Assembly (NCBI GenBank): GCA_017506865.1
Contig: JAFCMP010000168.1
Span: forward strand, 620,001 to 684,000
Direction: 5' to 3'
Length of the DNA: 64,000 nt
DNA from: Tribonema minus
Lineage: Eukaryota > Sar > Xanthophyceae > Tribonematales > Tribonemataceae
Below the pieces are notes generated by a model. The model ran no database searches. It was not told the DNA's origin and saw only the letters and a program-made list of their open reading frames with translations. Shown here one piece after another: positions 52,472 to 61,600 of the stretch. The translations under genes were made by a program, and so were the position numbers. Every line of letters begins with the position of its first letter. Positions within the stretch are counted from its first letter, which is position 1.

Positions 52472-53602
52472 ACATGTGGATGAAAATCTTCGAGTTCCTG
52501 CCACATGGGCTCTACCTCCAGGTTTCATCTGTGAGCACTGCATGGCGGGCGCTATATGCCAGGAGCATGCAGCTGAGGGGGCTGGCAGGTTGCGAGAAGC
52601 ACACCACCGCACTAGCCATGGCCGCATCCGCGCCCCTGATACAGTGGGCATTCACTAACGGCTGCGCGATGACCACGGGCGTACTGAGCCACGCCGCCGT
52701 GTGCGGCTCTCTAGAAGTGGTGCAATACGTATACGCAAACGCCAAACATGGGGACATCGACCCGTCTCAAGACTCATCTGTATGCATGGCCGCAGCAGAG
52801 CGCGGGGATTTAGAGATGTTGCAGTGGGCGCGCGCCCAGGGGTTTCACTGGGACGCATTCGCAACCGAGGCAGCGGGTCGCGGGGGGCACCTGGATGTGC
52901 TGCAGTGGGCGCACGCCAACGGGTGCCCCTCTGATTGGGCTACGTGTGCCGCGGCTGCCAGCGGAGGGCTCCTGGAGGTGCTGAGGTGGGCGCGCGACCC
53001 CGGGTGCCAGTGGGACGAGAGGACATGCAGTGCCGCCGCATGGCGCGGCCATCTGCACGTCCTCCAATACGCTCGACGCCACCGTGACGGCTGTTCGTGG
53101 GACAGCTGGACGTCCCACATGGCTGTCCGCCACGGTCATCTCCAGCTCCTTCAGTGGGCACATGCAAACGGTTGCCCCCTCGACACACTCGTATACTCGG
53201 GGGCGGCGCAAGGAGGCGACCTGCATGTGCTGCAGTGGCTGTATGATGTAGGCTGCCCCTGCGACGAAGGCGCGTGCGCATCTGCCGCAGAGGAGGGGCG
53301 TCTGGACATCCTGCAGTTGCTGCGGGCACGGGGCTGCCCGTGGGACGGGCAGGTTTGCGCGAAGGCGATCCGACGGGGTCACCTAGAGTTGCTGCAGTGG
53401 GCGCGTGCCAATGACTGCCCGGTGGGACGGAGAGAGGACCTTTCAGTTTCTAGGGTGGACCCACCTCAGAGTCTTCAACCCAGATCACCACACTGACGTC
53501 ATGTTGTCAGCAATTGAGTGGGCGCTGGCGAATGGCTGCCCATGCAGCGACAGGAGTAGAGGTCAGTACATGCAGCTGCGGTGCTTTGTAGGTGCTGCGT
53601 AG
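52472..53602 (+). pseudogene. F-box/ankyrin-like protein, copy 2, exon 2, frameshifted near end
   Basis: After GATGCCCTCAG it reads MWMKIFEFLPHGLYLQVSSV and STAWRALYARSM (F-box), then about nine ankyrin-like units such as GHLDVLQWAHANGCPSDW. At 53421-53422 there is one G more than in copy 1. The frame therefore leaves the repeat and stops at 53496 after QPRSPH, while the +1 frame continues with AIEWALANGCPCSDRSRGQY to 53602. The F-box and most repeats are intact, so a protein lacking about 50 C-terminal residues could still act as a substrate receptor of an SCF ligase. Confidence 0.7.
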
Positions 53603-54009
53603 GCGCGTGCTGGTAACTCAACAGTCAAGCAGAAGCTGACGTAGTCCATTCAGCACCATCTGCTGCATCAATACACAGAGGCACGTTGCTCATGTCATTT
53701 ATTTCCGAGTATGGTCTGGTGTGCCATGCCTTGAAGGTGTGCAGCAGCTGCGCGCCTCATGCGGTCGACAGCACGACTTCCGTGTGCTGAGGAATGATGT
53801 GAACAGGCAGTATGCGTGCTGCACAGGTGAGAATGAGTGTTGCAACCCTGAATGAGTGTTGAGACTGTCAGCCATGCTTGCCTGCATGCATGGTCTTGAT
53901 TCACGGCTCAACATTGTCGTGATATGAAATCGTACATCCATGCACAAGTGTAAACGACAGAGACCGGGAGTGAGTTGCACCACAGTGAGCGTATACATTG
54001 TTCGTTGCT

Positions 54010-54610
54010 GAAAATGTCAAAGTGGAGGGATTTGGTGGAGTTGTAGTGCAATCGCGCTGATATGCAACGCTGTGACATGCCAGGGGCTGGCCAGCTGGAC
54101 AGTTCGCCACTGCCCCTGCCTGGCACATGCAGGAGGCGCAAGCCCCACAGACCCCCTCCCGCCTCCCCGCTTTCCATGTTTGAAGGCCAACTCAGGCCAG
54201 GTCACTGCTCTTGTACACAACTACCGCTGCAAGTCCTAGCGCGTACACGAGCAGCCCGAACGAGCATGCTTGCAACGTTCAGTGCCACAGCAGAACAACA
54301 CAGTAGCGCATTGATATGTCATCATTGGGGCGCGCAGCGGGCCTGCCGCTGCCCCTGCGACGCCGCATCGCACCGCTGCTACGCCCCCCGCCGCGGCGCG
54401 TAAGAAGAAGGAAGGAGGGCGCGACTGCGCATCGATCACGTGCAGGAGCAGCAGTTGCAGTGCGCCACGCGCCTGAAGGATGGGGGGGCGTACGGAAGCA
54501 GGAGATTCAATTTGTCACAAAGTGCGGCATGAACACACGCACGCCGCGACACTTGCGCGCGCTCTCGCTGACGCCGGCCCCCATGGTTGCATCTGCTTTA
54601 AGTATGATAC
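54010..54610 (+). repeat. Dispersed repeat, copy B
   Basis: This is the second copy of the repeat at 48705-49350, in the same orientation, and it abuts the region that leads into the LTR retrotransposon. It lacks the long C runs of copy A. Confidence 0.65.
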
Positions 54611-55965
54611 GGCTTAAGGGCGGATCAGGTTCACAATGCCCCAGTTAGGGGTTCCAGTTAGACTTCAGTACTGAGTGGCAGTTGAAGCCTCAGTGTGGTG
54701 CCAGTTCCCAGTTGCATGTGAAAAGCCACACTGAGGCCTATAGCTTTTGCGCAGTATAAGAACCTCCCCTGCAAGCGGCAAGCCCGAGCCTTGCTGCGCC
54801 TGCCGTCGTCCAGCCCCAAGCCTTCCGTCTCTCAGCAACAGAATAAGATATCCGGTAAGCGCATCGCGTTTCCTTTCGCATAACATTTCATTTGAGTTCT
54901 CTGAAGCGTGTCTACTTGTTTTGCTCTTCCAGCTTGCTTGTTTGCATTCATGACAGCATCACAAGGTAAGCCGCTTCAATTTGGCACCCGAAGACAGTCC
55001 TTACCTCGTGCTAACCCCGCCCGCAAGGGCAGCAGCGTGGTGATCGCTGTTCAATGTATCACTGCTCGAATCGTGTCAAAGCCTTTCGAGGACCCAGATT
55101 ACGTAAAGCGATACGTAAAGAACAGCCGTGGGAAGCGAGTTAAACGTTGATCACGCTAGGTTCCTGCACTAGAATGCTTATGACGGGGCGGCGTAGTGGT
55201 GCACCGCTACGTCGTGACCCGCCCCCTTGATGTCAACGACGCAGTGCGTGCTGCACGGGTCTGAGCAGCAATGAATATGCAACTTCATTTAGCTGGCCTT
55301 ATTCTGCGGCTCATCTGTGGTTGATGAACGTGGTCACGTGGACCCATATAGGGCATCGAGGGTAGACCCGTGCGGTAGCGCGCTGTGTACACCAGCTTGC
55401 GCGCCGTACACTATCACGTCACGAACGCACCAGAGTCTCCCGGGAGAACGCGCGGAGATCCTTTAGGGGGGACACGTGATAGCTTGTGTATCAGAAGTCA
55501 CAGAAACGGTAGTGACTTGTCATAGACAGTGTTAAGTGGTTGCACTCGAGAAGTCTCGAGAATAAGCGCACAAAGGGGCATGCGCTGCCACTTTTCTGGC
55601 TGTAACGGTTGCCTATGACTAGAATAAAAACCCTACCGCATGCTCTTCCTTAGTAATTTGCTCTAAAGCTGATATGACTAGCTTTTTGCAAAGAAGGGGG
55701 AGAGGAGTCTAGCTTAAGAGCAAAGCGATGCAATTTTGCTTCATGATTGTACGGCCGCAATTGTGTTGCAGAATTGACAACGCGGTCGATCTGTACAACT
55801 GCTATGTCAAACTGGCTGGCTTGCAGTTCAGAGTGCCCTAGTAGCATCAGACCTCGTGCAGAGGCGTGCGGGGCATAGACGGCTCGTGCGCTGACAATTT
55901 AAAATCATGGTTTTGTCGTCGCACTCAGCTTCATGCGCGTGAATCGTGTGCAGGATACACCATAA
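54611..55965 (+). promoter_or_regulatory. Leader and probable 5' LTR region of the Ty3/gypsy element
   Basis: The stretch has a TATA-like CAGTATAAGAACC at 54755-54768, a polyadenylation-like AATAAA at 55622-55627 and a TGGCACCCGAAGACAG segment at 54981 that could be a primer-binding site. LTR ends cannot be fixed because the 3' LTR is outside the window. A short frame (54950-55150, MTASQGKPLQFGTRRQ... to SRGKRVKR) with a GTAAGC after its first codons is of unknown meaning. Confidence 0.35.
55181..55232. other. Palindrome in the element leader
   Basis: GGGGCGGCGTAGTGGTGCAC and GTGCACCGCTACGTCG with a CCGCCCC end form a near-perfect hairpin centred on GGTGCACC. It could structure the leader RNA. 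Confidence 0.55.
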
Positions 55966-58686
55966 ATGGTCAAGACTGACCATGGCTTTAAGAAGCCAAC
56001 GAGTGGGTCAAGCCGCAGCGGAGGTGTTAGTGGCGGTGCTAGGCCTGCTGGCAGCACTGCTGCTAAGAGCAACAAGGGCGGTCAGCGCTCCGCTACGCGC
56101 CCCGCACCAAGCTCGGGTGACAAGCCGTCACGCCCCCCTTCCCGGCCCGCGGCAGCGTCCGCACAACCCAGCCAGGTCGGTGCCAGTGCGCCCGACACGT
56201 TTGCCTCGGTACGGCCCACAGAATCAGTAGTCACTGGTGCCGCACCGCCTATTATACGTAATTTCGCTGAGTCCAGCGACGAGCCCAGCGGTGGCGGCTC
56301 AGAAGCCGAAGCCATGGTGGCAAGGCAGTTACGTTTGAGGCAGAAAAGAGAACAGCTTGCAGCAATGGGCATTATGCTTAGCGAAGCCCAGGTAGCAGAA
56401 GGCGAAGAAGCTTTTGCACGTGCAGCTGTTGAGAAAAAACTCGCACCAACGAAAAGCCCACGCAAGACACCGCGTGCAGCTGCAACAACCGCGCCAGTTG
56501 TGCCGGTAGCCGCGCCAGTTGTGCCGGCAGCGCCCGCGAAGTCTGCGGCGCCAGCACCTGCGAAGTCCACAGTGCCAGTTGCAGCACTGGTTGCGCCCGC
56601 GGTGGCCCCACCTAAGGTCGCGCGCAGTCAGCCGGCCAAGACGTCAGTTGCGCGCAGTGCACGGGCCCCAGTTGCGGCGCCTGAGGTAGCACCGGCGGCT
56701 CCGACGCCTCAGAGCTCCAAGCCATCAGCTAGGCTAGTGGCTCCCACATACTATACTGCACCAGCGAGGGCCCCTAAAGCCTCAGAATCGCTTGTGACGC
56801 AGCCGCGTCAGGTTGCAAGTGGTAAGGCGCGGCGTGTGCCAGTTGTGCCGCGTAGCGTGCCAGTCGTGCAAAGTGCGCCAGTTGTGCCACGTAGCGCGCC
56901 CGTCATACCGCAAACGCCAGTTGAGCAACAAGCGGCAGAGCGACGGAGGGCAGTTAGGCAACTGCTCGAGTCTTCTGAGTCATCTGGTGATGAGGGTGGT
57001 GTGCCCTTTGATCCTGAGGGCACAGATGAGGCTTATGACCAGTGGCGTGAGGGCATCGAAGCTCGCGTCGAGGCACATCAGCGAGCTGCCAAGGCCGCCA
57101 AAACGGCTGCAACGTTCGCCGAAATTCACGAGCGTGCCCTTTACGAACGCCTTGGCGAGCTCCAGCTTCGCGTCACCAGAGCTCCTAGTGAGAGCAAGAA
57201 CATGGTGAAAAACTCACTGCTGCCGATGGCGCGGACGTTCGCTGCGGAGCAGGCCGAAGAGGTGCGCCAGCATAATGTTGCACTTCTGGAAAAACGTGGT
57301 CATGACTTCAAAGCTAGCCAGTTCGGCGAGCTGCTGACCATAGGTGAACACCGTAAGCGGTCCAATAGTTGGCATCGCTTCGCCTTCGGCACAGGCGACG
57401 GTGAGGAGGCGGAACTCTGGCGAATGCTAAGGGAGTTCGAGAACACGCCTCTGGTCACCGAGGAGGCGCGCCTAGCTGCGGACACTTACCCGCGCGGCCT
57501 GGTGACGCACCCGTTCCTCAACACTGACGGGCACTCCGACACGTCGGACGACGACGCAGCCGGCGCAGCTGCGAGTCCACGTGAAGATGGCGCAGTGGCC
57601 GGCGTAGCCACCAGCGCATCGGCTCTAGGTGAGAGCATTAGGACTGCGGGGGCAGTAGAACCCTCGTACTCCTCGGTTGCCATGACGGCGCGGAAACCCA
57701 AAGTTGACTTGAGGGGTTTCGGCGGCACTGGCGTCGTCATTGTAACGCAAGTAGGCAGGCTTGAAGCTTCCATTAGAGCTTTTGAGCGTAGCTGCAACAC
57801 GCGTGGCGTGCCCGAGTCGGCCTACTCAGAAGCGCTGTTGCAGAGTCTGACCAAGAGTCAGTACGCTGATCTGACCAGCGCAGTCACCAATGAGCGCACG
57901 GGAATGCTAGAAACTCGTGCGTTTAGTGATTTGTCTTATGAGCAGATGGTGCAATGCCTTACGGCAGCGTACGATAGCACATCTGCCAGGCAAATAGCAC
58001 TTCAAAAGTATCATGAACTCACGCGTACCTCCGGTACCAGCCCCGAAGTGTGGGGCAGGGAGGTAGTTGCAGCCGCGCACGACGCCGGCTGCGCGGACAA
58101 CCAGCAAATTGTTCGTATGAAGTTCGTTCATGAACTGCCATTATGCTGCCGTCAAGAAGTAAACGGCATGTATGAGACCTGGGATCTAAAGAACACCGCT
58201 TTTCCCAAGGTCGTGGCAACTGCCCAGCAAAAGTGGCAGGCAGCGCCTATTGACGAGCGCGAGACTCGAAATGTTGTGTCTGCAATGGCCGCGGCACACA
58301 TCTCAACCCCCCCCTACTCTGACACAGGCAAGCGCCCTGCCAAGGATGGGTGGAGCGTGGTCAGTAACGACCATCGCTATAAAAAGAAGAATAAGCTTTC
58401 GGCTGTTCGCGCTGTGTTGGCGGGGCTGAGCGCTAACGAGCGTCGCCAGCTTGGAGTCAGCGACCGCGCGCCGCAGGGCAAGGCTGGCTCTACAGGCGGT
58501 AACGGCGGCGGCGGAGCCAACCCAAGAGCAACTTCAAGTGTCTTGGCTGCAGAGTGGACCAGGGAGACTGGGACGCACTCATGCGGCACAAGACTACCTG
58601 CCCTCAGTGCATTGCGCACCGAAAGAGGATGGCAGAAAAGCACCGCCAAGGTGAATCACACTTGCAGTTGTCTGCTGCCTTGGTAG
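55966..58686 (+). CDS. Ty3/gypsy-type retrotransposon Gag
   Basis: 906 codons from ATG 55966. The N-terminal third is disordered and rich in Pro, Ala and Val (VVPAAPAKSAAPAPAKS and VVPRSAPVIPQTP repeats). A helical middle part (about 350-500) contains EGIEARVEAHQRAAKAAKTA. A retrotransposon gag capsid-like part at about 580-740 includes FGGTGVVIVTQVGRLEASI, SLTKSQYADLTSAV and REVVAAAHDAGCADN. Gag forms the particle that packages element RNA. The frame runs past the point where the downstream frame opens (58503), giving about 180 bases of overlap with pol in the -1 frame. Confidence 0.75.
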   Translation: MVKTDHGFKKPTSGSSRSGGVSGGARPAGSTAAKSNKGGQRSATRPAPSSGDKPSRPPSRPAAASAQPSQVGASAPDTFASVRPTESVVTGAAPPIIRNFAESSDEPSGGGSEAEAMVARQLRLRQKREQLAAMGIMLSEAQVAEGEEAFARAAVEKKLAPTKSPRKTPRAAATTAPVVPVAAPVVPAAPAKSAAPAPAKSTVPVAALVAPAVAPPKVARSQPAKTSVARSARAPVAAPEVAPAAPTPQSSKPSARLVAPTYYTAPARAPKASESLVTQPRQVASGKARRVPVVPRSVPVVQSAPVVPRSAPVIPQTPVEQQAAERRRAVRQLLESSESSGDEGGVPFDPEGTDEAYDQWREGIEARVEAHQRAAKAAKTAATFAEIHERALYERLGELQLRVTRAPSESKNMVKNSLLPMARTFAAEQAEEVRQHNVALLEKRGHDFKASQFGELLTIGEHRKRSNSWHRFAFGTGDGEEAELWRMLREFENTPLVTEEARLAADTYPRGLVTHPFLNTDGHSDTSDDDAAGAAASPREDGAVAGVATSASALGESIRTAGAVEPSYSSVAMTARKPKVDLRGFGGTGVVIVTQVGRLEASIRAFERSCNTRGVPESAYSEALLQSLTKSQYADLTSAVTNERTGMLETRAFSDLSYEQMVQCLTAAYDSTSARQIALQKYHELTRTSGTSPEVWGREVVAAAHDAGCADNQQIVRMKFVHELPLCCRQEVNGMYETWDLKNTAFPKVVATAQQKWQAAPIDERETRNVVSAMAAAHISTPPYSDTGKRPAKDGWSVVSNDHRYKKKNKLSAVRAVLAGLSANERRQLGVSDRAPQGKAGSTGGNGGGGANPRATSSVLAAEWTRETGTHSCGTRLPALSALRTERGWQKSTAKVNHTCSCLLPW

Positions 58687-61600
58687 AAAGTGACTTGCCT
58701 ACTGCAAGTTCAGCACCAGCGATCAGTGAATTGCCTGGTGTGGTTACAGCAGATGCACGTTCAGCACGGGTAGCTGAGCATGCCACTGACGCTGTTTACG
58801 ATGTCTCTTTGCGCGCGCAGATGGCGGCAATTGAGGGTGGGCCAGAGCCACCACCCAGAGTTATCAAACACGCGTCTATCTGCTGTGGGGCGCTAGGGGG
58901 CGCCATAGCTGGGGGTAAGTTGACCTCCAGAGCAGGTTTTGTAACACGCACGGTGCTCGCAGTTGACAAAGACGTCAAGGCAATTGAGGCTCTGCATGAA
59001 GTACATCCAGAAGTGCCCACGCTCACTGCATGCATTACTGATGCGAAGGTTGTTGCACGTCTCGTTAACGAGAAACCTGACGTCACCACCATCTCGCCGC
59101 CTTGCACAGATTTTTCTGCGGAGGGCAAGAGGGTCGAGGGCGAAGCTGCCGAGTGCACGGTTCATGCCGCACGGCTCATCGTGCGAGCCAAGCTTCAAGT
59201 GGTGTTGTACGAGAATGTGCCCGGAGTGCTAGTGTCACGCGCGTTTGCACGCGCAGTGCGCATTCTTAAGGCTGCTGGTTACATGCTGTACATTGCCAAG
59301 TTAAAGGCTTCTGAGTTTGAAGTGCCTTGCAGGAGGCAGAGGGTGTACATTGTCATAGTACCAGCAGGGGTGGCCTCACGTGAGGCACTCCAGAGGTTTG
59401 GTGCGGTAATAAATACCAAGCGTTTACACAGCAGACCCACATCTGTTCGCTCTCGCTTGCGCTGCCCCGAACGCACATTCTTCTTGCAACCACGCAGTGC
59501 TCAGCACCCTGGTGTTTTGGATGCTGATGGCTTGTTGCCTAGCCCAGTGCGCAGACTGCCTGGTAGGCCCACTGCGAGTTATGTTGCACATGCAAAGGAC
59601 GCTGGCCCAGTGGCATCTGCCCGCTTGCTGTCGCTTGCGGAAATGGCGGTGCTCATGACGTATTATCATGAATTACCGGCGAGTGCATGCAGTAGTGATG
59701 TACGGCGTTACATTGCAGACTTGTTCATCCCAGAGATGGCATTTCACTTGTTCGTGGCAATTGAGGCCTCGGGCCTGTGCACACTGCCAGAACAACAGGT
59801 ACGTTTGCCGCGTAGGTCAGACTCTACGTTGAGGCATTCAGTTGACTGCCCGCCCCCATCTTGGTTGGCTGGTCAGAGTGGTTCGCTGGTGCAGGCCGCT
59901 ACCGCGGTACACGCAGCGCCCACGTCAAGTGCACACTGCTCAGCAGCAGTGGCGCGTAGCATACATGCAAAGGCGCATGATGCAGGGTATGCAGAGGTGC
60001 CCATAATTCCGATGCGCAGTGCATGGGAAGAGCCAGAGGTAGACTTGGCTGTGGTGCAGCCCGGCATGGCTGACATCGTGGAAGTCGATGACTCTGACTC
60101 AGGGTCTGACTCTGAGTGGGACTCACAGTCAGTTATGAGCGTTTGCAGTAGCGCAGACGACATGGACATTGACACAGAAATCAGTGCTCCACCCATTGCG
60201 GCCGCAGCGGCACGCAAGAAGCTCGGCGGCGGTACAGACCCGCGCCTTGCCCCAGGTGAGTTGAAGGCAGCGCTCAGGCGCGCTGGCCTTGATGCTCAGT
60301 CTCTAGGCATATTAGACCATGTGCCAGGTGTCAGCAAGTTAGACACAGCCACACCAGTGAGTGTGGCAGAGACAAGTAAGAATCTCACAGAAGAGATCAC
60401 AAAACCGAGGGAACCAGTCAAGTTACCTCATGTAGACCTTGCAGTAGGGTCCCCTGAGCCTAGCTCGGTAGAGCGCTCCAAGTCGGAGGCTCCAGTGGAG
60501 TACATACGCCCAGTAGCCGGTGTTGTACCTCCAGGGCAGATGTTTGTGTCCGCGTCGTTACGTGTACAAAGCAACTCTCAGACGCCCAAAGAACTCTATG
60601 TGCGCGCCATGGTAGACTGCGGTGCGACCGTAACCATCATGGGCAAGCGCATTGCAGACAAGCTCCCCAACAGCTATGTATGTACACCTCAGCAAGGTGA
60701 CTACACTGAGATCCTCTTGGCAGACGGCAAGACGTCGCTGCAGATCAGTGGTGTGGTCAATGCATGGCTGCGGTTTAAGAACAAGATGTTCTTGCACAAG
60801 TTCTATGTGGTGAACGCACCCATGGACGTACTCTTAGGTACGGATTTCTTTGCCCCGCATGGCTCAGTCATCTCGTATCACGGCGGTAGCCCAGCCTTCT
60901 TCCCAGGGGGACTAAAAGGTGTGGCCATACGCCCCATGCACGACAAGAATCGCGCAGACAACGCGAACGCGCGTGCGGCAGCACTAGCCAGTTGCAAGGG
61001 CAATGGCAGCGCTGAGAGCACTGAGGCACCAGACAAGCCTCAGCAGTGCTCAGCTAGGATGGCATATAACACTGTACTGGCACCATCGTCGGAGACGATT
61101 GTGGAACTCACGCTGCTACCAAAGCCAAAGCGCGTGCAGCCCTATGAGGCATTGCTCATACCAGAAGAGACAGTGACTACAGAAATGATGAGAGGCAAAG
61201 GTGTTAAGGCAAATATCACCGCTCTCACCGTAAATGCCAGCGGCACGATATACGCTACATTGAGCAACACTTCAATGTGCCCGGTTTACGTGCGCCGCAA
61301 CACGTATTGGGGAAAAGTGACTCCAATTAAGGCTGATGATCTGCTAGAAGTGCAGACAGCTACTCAGCAGGCTCTAGAAGCCAAACTGCTAGTAATAGCA
61401 GCCAAAAGGCACTCTGAAAATGCTAAGTTAGTGGCAGAATTAGCTGCTAGCATAGGCAAGACTGCCAAAGAGGTTGCACAAGAAGTGCAACGGCTGGCAG
61501 ACCTTAGCCAGCGCCACAATGACCAGCTAGAAAACTGCACGGATGCAGAGCTGGAGGAAATCCTTGTGAAAGATGGCAGGCTTGCGCCTCATTTGCAAGG

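Noticed and set aside
54908-55150. A small basic-protein gene upstream of gag
   Set aside because: The 80-codon frame has no family signal and lies in the retroelement leader; it is noted only as part of that region.
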